Shown: positions 18,439-28,486 of the stretch, piece by piece
Layout of the letters: the number at the start of each line of letters is the position of its first letter
Position numbering within the stretch: the stretch's first letter is position 1
From: Geminocystis sp. NIES-3708
GTDB lineage: Bacteria; Cyanobacteriota; Cyanobacteriia; Cyanobacteriales; Cyanobacteriaceae
DNA length: 64,000 nucleotides
Direction: 5' to 3'
Assembly (NCBI RefSeq): GCF_001548095.1
Contig: NZ_AP014815.1
Coordinates: 2,107,656-2,171,655 of the forward strand
Notes under the pieces: model-generated
The model's database searches: none
The model's input: only the letters and a program-made list of their open reading frames with translations
Told to the model about the DNA's origin: nothing
Made by a program: the position numbers and the translations under genes

Positions 18439-20844
18439 TTAGCTCAACACATGATAAATCGCCCATATCGCCATGGCTCGTAAATAATGACTTGCTCGAA
18501 ATGTGCCTACGGCAGTTATTGCCTCTGGGGTGCGAAATTGTAAACCGTTGTCATAAACTTGTTTAACTACGGTTTCCGCTACTTTTAACCCTTCTTCTTT
18601 CATGCCGTTGAGAATCATAAAAGCTACGATACCATAATTAATACCAGTCCACACTTCAAGAGGATGAGTATCATTTTCTTTCATTGGTTTTCCATCAGGT
18701 TTTAAGCCATTAGCGATGCCAAATTTTCCATCATGAAATTTCAAGTAACAAGCATCATAAACTTTATTTAAAGTTGACTTTACATACTCAGACTCTACCA
18801 CATCAGGTAATCCTAAAATTTGAGCATAAAATTGTCCTGAAAGTTGATCAGCCATAACTACATCTGAACCACTGCCTGTATCTAAATTATAATATTCACC
18901 ATTCCAAAGAGTTTGATGATAAATTGCCCTTGATTTTTGTAACCAATCTGCAAATACTTCTATGGCACTTTCAATTCCTTGAGGGAAATCTTCAGGTTGT
19001 AAGTTAGGATTCATCGGTGGATTGGCTATCAAAATTTTACCAATGGCGATCGCCGCTTCTAAAGAAACAATCCATAAACCACCACAATAAGCACTAATAC
19101 CCTGTAATCGCCAATCATCAAAAGTTTGATCTGGTGCACCTGAATTTTCAGGAATACCATCACCATCTAAATCAAAACCTTTGACATAGTGGAGAGTTTC
19201 GACAATACTATTCCAACACTCCCAAAGAAAATCTTGATCATGACTGCCTGTAAATAAATAATCTCGATAAACTTGTAAAACAAAATCGCAACCAAGATCT
19301 TTCCACAAATTACAATCTTGATAGCTAGTATAATTAGTTTTTTCCCAAGGGTGTTCATTGGGAGCACCTAAGTCATGGGGAGTTGCTCCTTTAGCCTTTC
19401 TAATGGCACTAGCACGGTTATAACCGATAACACGAGGAGTATCATCACCCTTAGAAATTGCCTTGCTAAATGCTTCTAAAATAGACTTATCCAGACGAGG
19501 CCATAACATGATCATGGAGAATGAACCATAAAGCCTTACATCTAAACTTTCATACCAACGATAATCAATACATTCTAGTACTCCAAACTGTCCTACAGGA
19601 TCATTCTCTGTCGCAGCTGTCCATAAACTACCACCATCGGCTAGTAAATATAATTCATTAAATAACGCCATCTTTAACCAATCTGGTAAATTTGATCGCA
19701 TTAAAATCGGTTTTTGCCATTCGGTAATGCGATTATGCCACATATCACTATGTTTTAAGGCAGTGCGTACTATTGCCCAAGCATTTTTTCCATTTCTACC
19801 GAAAAAGTCTGTATAACGACGATAATAATTTATTCCCTGAGCAAATTCGGTTACTGGGAAATCCCAAGCCAAAATAAAAGGAATTTTCTTAGTTTTCCCC
19901 GGTTTAATGGTAAATCTGATTGCCATTGCCCCAGCAATTTGTTCTCCCGGCTCAGCAGGTGTCTCGTCTTGGTAATCAGGTAATGTTCCATTCATAGCAA
20001 AATAATCCCAAATATCACTACCATCACCTTTAGGATTCCAGCGACTATGATAAAAAACCTCTAAACTGGGATTGGTGATACTGGCGATCGCAAATTGTCC
20101 TTCCCCTTCTTGAGGTTCATCATCCATACGAATACGATCAAATAAACAACCTACCCGAAAACTATCCTCAATCCACTGATTAAGATTACCCGTACTATCT
20201 CCCCAACGAGGCTGATATTCATATTCAGGGCTACCATCATCTCTAACTTGAACGGTAGGGCTTTTTATAGCATTAGTAAACCAACCAACACTATTTTGCC
20301 ACGAAAACATAATACTAATAGTAATATCTTTATCTGTAGGGTTATGAATACTCCAGTCAAACATCGCCACAGGATAACTAGCTTCTTGATAACTACCTGC
20401 CCAAATAGGAGAAAATTGTTCACAGACAAAACGAGATTGAAAAACTCCTTGATAATCAAACCAGCTACGAGGATAAAGTGCCGAATAAGTACCTTTTCCT
20501 TGAGGATACCATGTCCAACTTGATAAACTACCATCATCAGGAGGTGTTGTACTCATGGCATAAACTTGAGGACTTTCTCCTTCTACCTGTTCAAACACAC
20601 TGAATTGACAAGCAGACAATGCTTTAAAAATATGATTGCCACCGTCAATATGCCAGAGATTAAAATCACCATTAACCCCTCTACCAATACAACCGCTACC
20701 AAATCCTCCTAAGGGCATACCATGATTAGCACCATCATCCAAATTACTTAGATAACGTACAGTATAAGGATTTTCCCAGATTTTGCCTATTTCACATTGC
20801 CAAGCAGAAGGAGGAATCTTTGGGAGTTCGATTTTTGTTAGCAT
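18439..20844 (-). CDS. GH116 beta-glucosidase/glucosylceramidase-like protein
   Basis: 801 residues. It belongs to the GBA2-type family GH116: an N-terminal beta domain (GMPLGGFGSGCIGRGVNGDF near residues 42-61) and a C-terminal alpha-toroid catalytic domain. The probable nucleophile is E424 (ECIDYRWYESLDVR), and the acid/base lies in the PDQTFDDW motif (about 571-578), followed by SAYCGGLW. The family retains beta-glucosides, including glucolipids. The cyanobacterial substrate is unknown. There is no signal peptide, so it is cytosolic. Confidence 0.9.
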   Translation of the reverse strand: MLTKIELPKIPPSAWQCEIGKIWENPYTVRYLSNLDDGANHGMPLGGFGSGCIGRGVNGDFNLWHIDGGNHIFKALSACQFSVFEQVEGESPQVYAMSTTPPDDGSLSSWTWYPQGKGTYSALYPRSWFDYQGVFQSRFVCEQFSPIWAGSYQEASYPVAMFDWSIHNPTDKDITISIMFSWQNSVGWFTNAIKSPTVQVRDDGSPEYEYQPRWGDSTGNLNQWIEDSFRVGCLFDRIRMDDEPQEGEGQFAIASITNPSLEVFYHSRWNPKGDGSDIWDYFAMNGTLPDYQDETPAEPGEQIAGAMAIRFTIKPGKTKKIPFILAWDFPVTEFAQGINYYRRYTDFFGRNGKNAWAIVRTALKHSDMWHNRITEWQKPILMRSNLPDWLKMALFNELYLLADGGSLWTAATENDPVGQFGVLECIDYRWYESLDVRLYGSFSMIMLWPRLDKSILEAFSKAISKGDDTPRVIGYNRASAIRKAKGATPHDLGAPNEHPWEKTNYTSYQDCNLWKDLGCDFVLQVYRDYLFTGSHDQDFLWECWNSIVETLHYVKGFDLDGDGIPENSGAPDQTFDDWRLQGISAYCGGLWIVSLEAAIAIGKILIANPPMNPNLQPEDFPQGIESAIEVFADWLQKSRAIYHQTLWNGEYYNLDTGSGSDVVMADQLSGQFYAQILGLPDVVESEYVKSTLNKVYDACYLKFHDGKFGIANGLKPDGKPMKENDTHPLEVWTGINYGIVAFMILNGMKEEGLKVAETVVKQVYDNGLQFRTPEAITAVGTFRASHYLRAMAIWAIYHVLS

Positions 20845-21115
20845 ATTGACTGATTTAAAATATATTTCTTTTTAATTTTAAGCGATAGAAGACCTTTAGG
20901 AGTCGTATTCAATCAAATCACAGTTAAAAATACTGAAATATAAAAAAAATCAAAAAAAGCTGTTAAGTTTGGTTATAGTTTTTGAAAAAAAATGTTATTT
21001 TACAATAGTGGAAATCTGTGCAATTTTAAAATTTAAAGGAAGAACACAATTATTTATTAAATACCATCATAGGGAATTAATAATTTAAAGTCAAGAAAAA
21101 AAGAAATTTTGCCCG

Positions 21116-21694
21116 TCAAGAATTAACTACTTTTTCATAATCTTTAGGAGTATTGCAATTAAACAAAATTTGCTTATTTTTAACTACTAATTCCTTCACA
21201 TTTTCTTGATTTAACCATTGCTGAAAAGATCGATTTCCTGTTTGAATTGATTTTTGTAGAGAATCTTGACAATTACGGCGATAAAAACCACATAAACATT
21301 CCCAACCTTTATCATTTTTCGGTAAAAAAGCGATAGTATTTTCAGAAATATTCCCAAGGGTATTAATCCAATTTTTAAGATCATCTACTGTCAGAAAAGG
21401 TAAGTCACAAGCTAACAATAAAATCCAATCAGAGTTAATATAATTTAATGCCTCAAAAAAAGCGATTAATCCTCCTTGAAAATAAGATGATTCGGTAATA
21501 AAATTACAATCAACTGGCAAAATAGGTCTATATTTGTCTTGCCATGGAGTAATTATATAAACTTGATCTGTACATTGTTCAGCTATATGATAAATATTAG
21601 TTAATAAAGGTTTTCCATTTATGTCTAATAAAGCCTTATCTTTTTGCATTCTTGAGCTTTTTCCTCCCGCCAAAATTAAAGTTACAATTTTCAT
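21116..21694 (-). CDS. mobA: Molybdenum cofactor guanylyltransferase
   Basis: 192 residues. The nucleotidyltransferase signature LILAGGKSSRMQKDKALL (6-23) binds GTP, and LLACDLPFL (about 93-101) carries the metal-binding Asp. MobA attaches GMP to molybdopterin to form MGD cofactor for enzymes such as formate dehydrogenase or nitrate reductase. It is divergent from the phosphorothioation-associated gene, with 33 bp between starts. Confidence 0.9.
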   Translation of the reverse strand: MKIVTLILAGGKSSRMQKDKALLDINGKPLLTNIYHIAEQCTDQVYIITPWQDKYRPILPVDCNFITESSYFQGGLIAFFEALNYINSDWILLLACDLPFLTVDDLKNWINTLGNISENTIAFLPKNDKGWECLCGFYRRNCQDSLQKSIQTGNRSFQQWLNQENVKELVVKNKQILFNCNTPKDYEKVVNS

Positions 21695-21727
21695 AAATTA
21701 ATTACCAATTATTTATTCTTAATTATC

Positions 21728-22207
21728 ATGGCAATCAGAATTAAAATCTCTCAAGATAAAGCGAATTTAGTACAAAGTTTGGTCTTAAATAATGAAAATA
21801 ATCAGGGAGTATTTGCTACTTATGCCGATGTTATGGCTTTTGCGGCGGCGATAGGGAAGAAAAATAAACTTAGATTACCATTAGAGACGATCGCCAAAGA
21901 ACCTTCTCCCATTAGTTTAGATGTTTTTAGCAGTCGTGGATATGATTTTTTATTTAAACTTTTAGCTATCACAGAAAATCTGAATCCTCAAATTATTTCA
22001 GCTTATGATATAACCGCCGAAGAAGAAAGAGTAACTATTTTTGAAGAATATGCTAATGGCGGATTACTAAAGTTACAAGAGCAACTCAAAGGGGCAGTAG
22101 ATTATAGTGAGAGAATTTTATTGATTTTAAGTCAAGCAAACAATCAATTATCTAGTTCCACTTCTGCTAATTTTGATTTAACTAAATTTTTAGTAGATAA
22201 GCTCTAA
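21728..22207 (+). CDS. DNA phosphorothioation-associated protein 4 (orphan)
   Basis: 159 residues. It resembles the small family annotated as DNA phosphorothioation-associated protein 4: VFATYADVMAFAAAIGKKNK (about 29-48), a LLAITENLNPQIISAYDI helix, and IFEEYANGGLLKLQEQL (about 103-119). Members normally sit with dndB-E/dpt genes that replace a non-bridging phosphate oxygen with sulfur in DNA. No dnd gene lies beside it here; neighbours are mobA and a pentapeptide gene. It may be a remnant or have an independent role. Assignment is by remembered family pattern. Confidence 0.7.
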   Translation: MAIRIKISQDKANLVQSLVLNNENNQGVFATYADVMAFAAAIGKKNKLRLPLETIAKEPSPISLDVFSSRGYDFLFKLLAITENLNPQIISAYDITAEEERVTIFEEYANGGLLKLQEQLKGAVDYSERILLILSQANNQLSSSTSANFDLTKFLVDKL

Positions 22208-22220
22208 TTATTTATCTCAA

Positions 22221-22754
22221 TCATTGGAGATGCCTAATAATATTTGCCCAACGAAAATCGGCATTTTGGAAAATTGCACCGTCAAAATTACATAAAATTA
22301 AATCAGCTTTAATCAGATGAGTATTAATTAATTGAGCATGACTAAAGTTACTTTTATATATTTTCCCTTCTCCCAGTTCCGTTTCATATAAAATACTATT
22401 ACTTAAGTCTGATTCACTGATGATTACTTGGTTTAAATCCGTTTCGCTTAAGTTTGCTCTGTGTAATTGAGTATTGATTAAAATTGCTTTTCTTAAACAA
22501 GCTAATCTTAAGTTAACACCGATTAAATTGACATTAGTAAGATGTGCATTTCTTAAATTAGCAAATCTGAGATTACTACCAATTAAATTCACATCAGTTA
22601 ATTTACAATTACTCAAATCAATGCCTTCTAAGTCATAATTACTACAATTTATCCCAGATAGTTCAATCTTGACATCATCATTAAATTTACGCCACTGATT
22701 CCATTTTTCGACATTTTTAATTAAATTTTGCCAATATTCTTGATCATTAATCAT
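22221..22754 (-). CDS. Pentapeptide-repeat protein
   Basis: 177 residues. From about residue 35, A(N/D)Lxx-type pentapeptides repeat through the C terminus (LTDVNLIGSNLRFANLRNAH, RANLSETDLNQV, SDLSNSIL), predicting a right-handed quadrilateral beta helix. There is no signal peptide. Such proteins are abundant in cyanobacteria and their function is generally unknown. It lies 12 bp downstream of ccmP on the same strand, so probably co-transcribed. Confidence 0.9.
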   Translation of the reverse strand: MINDQEYWQNLIKNVEKWNQWRKFNDDVKIELSGINCSNYDLEGIDLSNCKLTDVNLIGSNLRFANLRNAHLTNVNLIGVNLRLACLRKAILINTQLHRANLSETDLNQVIISESDLSNSILYETELGEGKIYKSNFSHAQLINTHLIKADLILCNFDGAIFQNADFRWANIIRHLQ

Positions 22755-22766
22755 TTTTCTTATCCT

Positions 22767-23405
22767 TTACTCATTTATCTCTGATAAAATTACTCTACCT
22801 CCCACGTTGGCGATCGCCTCTAAAGCCGCTTGAGCTCCTGCTTTTATATCTCTTTCTGCACCGCCAAGATAAACTCTACCAAAACTACCCACTGCTTGTA
22901 CGGAAAGAATATTGATTAAAGCGGCTTTTTCTGCTTCATTAGCGGCTAAAGCAGCATAAGCGGCTGGTTTTACTTCTAAAACATATAAAGTTTCCCCAGC
23001 TAACAACATTTGTCCTCGACGATTACGGTTAATAATTTGTGCTTGATAAGGATCAATATTACGGATAATTTGACTAGAAACCACTTCAGGTTTAATGCAA
23101 TCTTTTTCACTTACTCCCAAAGCATCTAAAATAGCTCTTCCCGCAGTTTTAGTTTCTCCTTGATTACTAGAATGTATTTCTAATAATCCATAAAGACGTT
23201 CCACAAATTGAACTCCCGGACGTACTACCGCCGATTTTAACGCTATATCAGTAATCCTATTGATTTCAATGCCGGGAGAAATTTCAATCCACAGAGAAGC
23301 ATCACCGGGTAAAGGTAAAAAACCCAAGGCAACTGTACCAATATAGGAAGCGTGTTGAGGTTGTAATCGGTCTAAGTAAACGTAACTGCGGAGTTCAACA
23401 CTCAT
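22767..23405 (-). CDS. ccmP: Tandem-BMC carboxysome shell protein CcmP
   Basis: 212 residues with two fused bacterial-microcompartment domains. It starts [20 protein letters not shown] and contains the CcmP signature segments ([56 protein letters not shown]). CcmP forms stacked trimers with a gated large pore in the beta-carboxysome shell, proposed to pass RuBP and 3-PGA. It is distinct from CcmO by length and sequence. Its place outside the main ccm operon is normal for this gene. Confidence 0.9.
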   Translation of the reverse strand: MSVELRSYVYLDRLQPQHASYIGTVALGFLPLPGDASLWIEISPGIEINRITDIALKSAVVRPGVQFVERLYGLLEIHSSNQGETKTAGRAILDALGVSEKDCIKPEVVSSQIIRNIDPYQAQIINRNRRGQMLLAGETLYVLEVKPAAYAALAANEAEKAALINILSVQAVGSFGRVYLGGAERDIKAGAQAALEAIANVGGRVILSEINE

Positions 23406-23662
23406 GTTTTAAATAATTTAACTATTGTATTGGTCAACAGTGATCAATTATCAATGATTAACCATCAAAAGGCAAATATCAATCAGAGCCTATTAAGCTC
23501 GAAAGCATTTAGATTGTAAATCGAGCAGAAAAAGTAGATTGATTTATTAGTAATAAAAATATATGTAAATTAAATGTGTTTTAGCTTATCATTCTTTCTT
23601 TAAACTTTTCCAACAGGTTCTAAGTAAAATAAAGATATTAAGTTTTTTCAGGTGATTATTTC

Positions 23663-24436
23663 ATGAATATTATCAGAATTCCCGTTTTAAGTGATAACTA
23701 TATATTTTTACTTCATGATATTAACAGTAACCAAGTGGCTGTAGTTGATCCTGCCGAAGCAAAACCTGTATTAGCCGAAATTGAAAAAATTGGTGGCAAT
23801 TTAGTAGCCATTTTTAATACCCATCACCATGGTGATCATATAGGAGGCAATAAAGAATTATTAGAGCATTATCCTGATGCAGTGGTTTATGGTGGCATTA
23901 AAGATAAAGGTAGAATTCCTCTCCAAAAAGTATTTCTGCAAGAAGGTGATACGGTGGAATTTGCTGGTAGAAAAGCAGACATATTCTTCATTCCGGGTCA
24001 TACTTATGCTCATATTGCCTATTATTTTCCGCCCATAAATGAGTTAGATTCAGGGGAATTATTTTGTGGTGATACCCTATTTGCAGGAGGTTGTGGTCGA
24101 TTATTTGAAGGAACACCAAAAGATATGGTAACTTCTTTAAGTAAATTGCGTAATCTTCCTGATTCTACGAGGGTATGGTGTGCGCATGAATATACTTTAG
24201 GCAATTTAAAATTTGCCATAACGGTAGATGCTGATAATGAAGATTTACAAAAACGTTATCAACAAGTTATTATTGCTCGTCAACAAAATATTTCTACGAT
24301 ACCATCTTCTATTCAATTAGAAAAATTAACTAATCCTTTTTTCCGTTGGGATACACCTACGATTAAGTCGGCGATGGGTTTTGATGAACCTGAGAGAGTT
24401 TTTGGGCGTTTGAGAGGGATGAAAGATAATTTTTAA
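23663..24436 (+). CDS. gloB: Hydroxyacylglutathione hydrolase (glyoxalase II)
   Basis: 257 residues, metallo-beta-lactamase fold. It has the metal motif THHHGDH (53-59), further ligands in IPGHTYAHIAYY and LFCGDTLFAGGCGRLFEG, and the C-terminal HEYTLGNLKFA that contacts glutathione. It hydrolyses S-lactoylglutathione to lactate and glutathione in methylglyoxal detoxification. It is monocistronic. Confidence 0.94.
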   Translation: MNIIRIPVLSDNYIFLLHDINSNQVAVVDPAEAKPVLAEIEKIGGNLVAIFNTHHHGDHIGGNKELLEHYPDAVVYGGIKDKGRIPLQKVFLQEGDTVEFAGRKADIFFIPGHTYAHIAYYFPPINELDSGELFCGDTLFAGGCGRLFEGTPKDMVTSLSKLRNLPDSTRVWCAHEYTLGNLKFAITVDADNEDLQKRYQQVIIARQQNISTIPSSIQLEKLTNPFFRWDTPTIKSAMGFDEPERVFGRLRGMKDNF

Positions 24437-24615
24437 TTTAAAGACATATTATACTTTATTTAGATTTCAGGCAATGGGCACTGGTAATAGGAATTGATTA
24501 TTGATAAACAAGAATTTATTTTAAATTTCTTTTTTTGAAACGTCTATTGATAATTGCTAATGTTATCTTTGTTGGATGCAATAATAATTCTGAAGACAAA
24601 TATTGACAAGTAAAG

Positions 24616-24647
24616 AGGTAGAAAAGGTACTAATATTTCTACCTTTT
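24616..24647. terminator. Intrinsic terminator between gloB and ftrV
   Basis: Stem GGTAGAAA (24617-24624) with TTTCTACC (24636-24643), then TTTT. It lies between two convergent genes; the A-rich 5' flank could let it serve both strands. Confidence 0.65.
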
Positions 24648-24711
24648 GCTCATCCAAAGCTATTTATTCCCCGAAAATTTTTCTTGTCTATCTGTAATCA
24701 AAAGCCTGTTT

Positions 24712-24942
24712 TTATTGATTATCAATAGTTAAAATTTCATCTTCTCGAAAATGGGCTTTAAATTTTTTGTCAAATTTCACAAGATAAGGAAAATTTGCAC
24801 TTACAGGTCTTCCCTGCCATTGAGTTACAATTTCTATTAATTCTCCTTCCATCCCTTTTAAATCAAAGGCTTCTTTTTTATGTTCAGGATGATGATATAC
24901 CAATACTGATTCTTGTACTTTAATGCGATCGCCTACGTTCAT
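24712..24942 (-). CDS. ftrV: Ferredoxin-thioredoxin reductase variable chain
   Basis: 76 residues from the ATG at 24942 (MNVGDRIKVQESVLVYHHPE). An upstream in-frame ATG at 24993 is less likely, because family members start at the MNVGDR block. It is the SH3-like subunit of FTR, which passes photosynthetic electrons from ferredoxin to thioredoxin; the catalytic chain FtrC is encoded elsewhere. Conserved segments include SANFPYLVKFDKKFKAHFRE. Confidence 0.9.
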   Translation of the reverse strand: MNVGDRIKVQESVLVYHHPEHKKEAFDLKGMEGELIEIVTQWQGRPVSANFPYLVKFDKKFKAHFREDEILTIDNQ

Positions 24943-24993
24943 AGTTGAGATGTAATATAATAAATTTGAATAAACTTGAGGATATATGCCCAA

Positions 24994-25045
24994 AAGGTAA
25001 CTTTATTATTTTTGCATAATTAGTCATCGGTGCAAACGTTACCTT
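24994..25045. promoter_or_regulatory. Inverted repeat upstream of ftrV
   Basis: Exact 8-bp arms AAGGTAAC (24994-25001) and GTTACCTT (25038-25045) separated by 36 bp, about 50 bp upstream of the ftrV start. It could be an operator or an RNA hairpin; the regulator is unknown. Confidence 0.35.
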
Positions 25046-25078
25046 AAAAAAGTTAACAAAATGAGTAAACATTAGATC

Positions 25079-25264
25079 ATCTCAGTTCGACAGAGGAAAA
25101 GTTGTGAAAACGAGACAGGTGGAGAAGTGGACAAGGAAACAGGTAGAAAAATTCCTAATATTTGTACACTTTAAAATAATTTTATTGATTCATTGAGGAT
25201 ATAATCTCCCTGTCTTCGTATCAACAAGAGTCAATCATCATCTATTTTTATATCGAACTCAGGT
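25079..25264. repeat. ACCTGAGTTCGA-ended dispersed element, copy A
   Basis: Left end ATCTCAGTTCGAC, right end TATCGAACTCAGGT: imperfect terminal inverted repeats. The interior has a purine-rich tract (gagacaggtggagaagtgga) and cctgtctcg-like sequence on the other strand. Related copies lie at 28487-28594 and 46358-46506, with a half copy at 32628. It is non-coding and, with the inverted repeat above, occupies the gap between ftrV and purS. Confidence 0.6.
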
Positions 25265-25372
25265 TAGATCCGTCAGAGCTTACTCATGTTAAAATCCTTT
25301 TTAGTTTGGAAATTTTCATTAGAAGTAGCTCTGTGCTATTTCCACATTGATTTTATATTTTAGGAACTATCC

Positions 25373-25633
25373 ATGACTCAAAAATTTAATTCTCGTGTTT
25401 ATGTTACTTTACGAAAGTCTGTATTAGATACGGCTGGAACGGCTGTAGAATCAGGATTACATCAATTGGGTTATCAAGGAGTAGAAAATATTAGAATTGG
25501 CAAATATATTGAATTAACATTGACAGCAGAAAATAAAGAATCCGCCGATAAACAATTACATGAAATTTGTGATCAACTTTTAGCTAATCCTGTCATTGAA
25601 AATTATTCTTTTGATCTAATTCCTATTGATTAG
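25373..25633 (+). CDS. purS: Phosphoribosylformylglycinamidine synthase subunit PurS
   Basis: 86 residues, standard. PurS bridges PurL and PurQ in the three-subunit FGAM synthase of purine synthesis. The motif [19 protein letters not shown] followed by [11 protein letters not shown] is typical. It lies 46 bp before purQ, forming a purSQ operon; purL is not in the window. Confidence 0.95.
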   Translation: MTQKFNSRVYVTLRKSVLDTAGTAVESGLHQLGYQGVENIRIGKYIELTLTAENKESADKQLHEICDQLLANPVIENYSFDLIPID

Positions 25634-25679
25634 AAGACGAACAGATAAGACAAAGTTATTAATTGTAAAGAGGTTTAAC

Positions 25680-26360
25680 ATGAAATTTGGTGTCGTAGTT
25701 TTTCCAGGTTCAAATTGTGATCGAGATGTAGCGATGGTGACAGAAGGGATTTTAAATCAACCTACACGTATGATATGGCATCAAGAAACTGATATTGATG
25801 ATTTAGACATCGTTGTCATCCCTGGTGGCTTTAGCTATGGTGATTATCTTCGATGTGGTGCGATCGCCCGTTTTTCTCCTGTCATGAAAAGTATTATCGA
25901 ACACGCAGAAAAAGGCAAATTAGTATTAGGTATTTGTAATGGCTTTCAAGTATTAACAGAGGCAGGATTATTACCCGGTGCATTAACTCGTAATCGTGAT
26001 TTACACTTTATTTGTGATCAAATACCAATTAAAGTAGAACATAATAACTCTCTTTGGACAAAAGGCTATCAATCAGAAGAAGTAGTTATTTTTCCCATTG
26101 CCCACGGTGAAGGAAATTATTACGCTGATGAAGATACCTTAAAAAAGTTAGAAGATAACGGACAAATTTTATTTCGTTATTGTGGTGAAAAAGGAGAAAT
26201 TAATAGTCAAAATAATCCAAATGGATCATGTAAAAATATAGCAGGAATTACTAATAAAAAAGGTAACGTTTTAGGGATGATGCCACACCCAGAAAGAGCC
26301 AGTGATATAGCATTAGGTTTCACAGATGGAAAAGCACTCTTTGCCAGTTTATTAACCTAA
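25680..26360 (+). CDS. purQ: Phosphoribosylformylglycinamidine synthase subunit PurQ
   Basis: 226 residues from the ATG at 25680, preceded by an AGAGG ribosome-binding site. A longer in-frame start at 25626 overlaps purS and adds non-conserved residues. It is a class I glutamine amidotransferase supplying ammonia to PurL. The nucleophile Cys is in [10 protein letters not shown], the His/Glu pair in MMPHPERAS, and the N-terminal [11 protein letters not shown] is diagnostic. Confidence 0.96.
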   Translation: MKFGVVVFPGSNCDRDVAMVTEGILNQPTRMIWHQETDIDDLDIVVIPGGFSYGDYLRCGAIARFSPVMKSIIEHAEKGKLVLGICNGFQVLTEAGLLPGALTRNRDLHFICDQIPIKVEHNNSLWTKGYQSEEVVIFPIAHGEGNYYADEDTLKKLEDNGQILFRYCGEKGEINSQNNPNGSCKNIAGITNKKGNVLGMMPHPERASDIALGFTDGKALFASLLT

Positions 26361-26423
26361 ATTAACGTTATTTAAACTTTGAAAAATTATAAAATTCTTC
26401 CTAAAATATATAAATTAATGTAA

Positions 26424-27104
26424 ATGCTTACTATAGAAAACCTAATTAATCAAATCCAAAAAGAAGCCCAAAGAGAAGAATTTCCTCTTGATATTCCTGT
26501 TTATGAATCAGCAAAAAAAGATCCGACTAAACCTATTTTATATTTTGGAAATTTAAAGAGTAATATTTGTTTTTTTGGAAGAGATTTGGGTAAAGATGAA
26601 GTTATGGCAGGACAACCTTTAATTGGAGCGGCTGGTAAATTAGTTAGACAAGGTTTTTATAAGGCAATCTATAAAAAAGAAACAGAAGATAGAGTTCAAT
26701 TAGAATCAATAAAAGATCGTTTAATTTTAACTAATACTGTACCCTATAAACCACCAGAAAATAAAGCTTATACTCTGAAAGTAAAAAAAAGATTTCGTCC
26801 TTTTATAGAACAATTTTTAGTGATTCATTGGCAAGGTAATCAAATTATCACCTTAGGCACAGAAGGTTTTAAATGGTTTGAAAATTATGCTAGTAAAGAG
26901 GATTTTAATGAATTTTGGTCTCAAGGGGATCAACGTTATCAAAAAAGTTTAAATATCACCATTAAAGCGTTAGATGAACAAGGGAAAATTCATCAAAAAA
27001 AAGTTGCTATTTTTCCTTTACCTCATCCTTCTCCTTTAAACGTAAAATACTATAATAAATTCCCCGCAATGTTGCAATATACATTATCTCAAATAGAGTT
27101 TTAA
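26424..27104 (+). CDS. Uracil-DNA glycosylase superfamily protein
   Basis: 226 residues. Features of the UDG superfamily are CFFGRDLGKDEVMAGQPLIGAAG (motif 1 region), ILTNTVPYKPPENKAY, and the C-terminal PLPHPSPLN loop (about 205-213), which is the DNA-intercalation motif. It does not match canonical Ung; families 4/5 or a divergent branch are closer. It probably removes uracil or a similar damaged base. It lies 13 bp before the PLD gene. Confidence 0.75.
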   Translation: MLTIENLINQIQKEAQREEFPLDIPVYESAKKDPTKPILYFGNLKSNICFFGRDLGKDEVMAGQPLIGAAGKLVRQGFYKAIYKKETEDRVQLESIKDRLILTNTVPYKPPENKAYTLKVKKRFRPFIEQFLVIHWQGNQIITLGTEGFKWFENYASKEDFNEFWSQGDQRYQKSLNITIKALDEQGKIHQKKVAIFPLPHPSPLNVKYYNKFPAMLQYTLSQIEF

Positions 27105-27117
27105 ATATGCCAAATAA

Positions 27118-28413
27118 ATGGTCAAAATTATCTCTTTATCTTTAACTATAATCAGTTATTTATTATTTTTAAATGGTTGTCAAAGTCAAGTTAAAAAATT
27201 GCCTCCATTATCTCAAGATTCTGCCATAGAAGTTTATTTTAATCACAATCAGGCAAAGGGGAAAGAATATTTAGATCCTTATCGTAATATTCAACGTACT
27301 GGAGATAATTTAGAAGCTATTATTATCGAACAAATAAACACAGCAAAATCAACTTTAGATATAGCAGTACAAGAGATAAATTTAACAAACTTAGCAAAAG
27401 CGATTATAGATAAAAAAAAACAAGGTGTAAAAGTTAGAATTGTTATAGAAAATAACTATAATTTACCCTTGAATCAATTGAAAAATAATGATGGTTTAGC
27501 TATTTTAAAACAAGTCAATATTCCCATAATAGATGATAGAGAAGATGGTAGTAAAGGCAGTGGATTAATGCACCATAAGTTTATCATTATTGATGGAGAA
27601 AAAATTGTTACAGGTTCAGCTAATTTTACCCTCAGTGATATTCATGGAGATTTTGAAAATTTAGAAACAATCGGCAATGCTAATCATATTCTAGTAATAA
27701 ATAGCTCTTCATTAGCCAATATTTTTACAGAAGAATTTAACTATCTTTGGGGAGATGGAGTAGGGGGAAAAAAAGATAGTTTATTTGGTTTAAAAAAGCC
27801 TTATCGCCGAGAGAAAATAGTTAAAATAGGAGAAAACACTATAGTTATAAAATTTTCACCTACTTCTCAAAGTAAATCATGGATAGAAAGCACCAACGGT
27901 TTAATATCTCATACTCTCAAATCTGCCAGTAATTCTATTGATTTAGCATTATTTGTTTTTAGCGATCAAGATATAGCAAATACTTTAAAAAATGAATCGT
28001 TACAAGGAGTAAAAATAAGAGCCTTAATTGATCCTAATTTTGCCTATCAATACTATAGTGAAGGACTAGATTTGTTAGGATTAGCTTTACCCAATAAATG
28101 CAAATATGAAAAGAATAATAATCCTTGGCAACAACCCATCGAAACTGTTGGAATTCCTAATTTAGCTCAAGGAGACAAATTACATCATAAATTTGGCATT
28201 GTTGATAACTATACCATTATCACAGGGTCTCATAATTGGTCAAATGCGGCGAATAATCTTAATGATGAAACTCTTTTAATAATTTATAATCCATTAATTG
28301 CCCAACATTTTCGTCGAGAATTTGATTACCTTTATCGTGATGCAATTTTAGGTATCCCTTCCAATATTCAAGAAAAAATAGACACTGAAATAACAAAATG
28401 TTCTAATAATTAG
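27118..28413 (+). CDS. Phospholipase D-like lipoprotein
   Basis: 431 residues. A lipoprotein signal peptide ends LFLNGC (Cys about residue 21), so the mature protein is membrane tethered. Two HxK(x)4D motifs form the PLD active site: HHKFIIID at 152-159 and HHKFGIVD at 356-363, each followed by GSxN(W/F). The family covers phospholipases, cardiolipin synthases and nucleases; the exported location suggests a phospholipase or extracellular nuclease (inference). Confidence 0.88.
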   Translation: MVKIISLSLTIISYLLFLNGCQSQVKKLPPLSQDSAIEVYFNHNQAKGKEYLDPYRNIQRTGDNLEAIIIEQINTAKSTLDIAVQEINLTNLAKAIIDKKKQGVKVRIVIENNYNLPLNQLKNNDGLAILKQVNIPIIDDREDGSKGSGLMHHKFIIIDGEKIVTGSANFTLSDIHGDFENLETIGNANHILVINSSSLANIFTEEFNYLWGDGVGGKKDSLFGLKKPYRREKIVKIGENTIVIKFSPTSQSKSWIESTNGLISHTLKSASNSIDLALFVFSDQDIANTLKNESLQGVKIRALIDPNFAYQYYSEGLDLLGLALPNKCKYEKNNNPWQQPIETVGIPNLAQGDKLHHKFGIVDNYTIITGSHNWSNAANNLNDETLLIIYNPLIAQHFRREFDYLYRDAILGIPSNIQEKIDTEITKCSNN

Positions 28414-28486
28414 AATGTAATAAACAAGTATTTTATTCGCTGCACAAATAATTCATTAATTGTCTCTACTGTTTAATACTTATATC

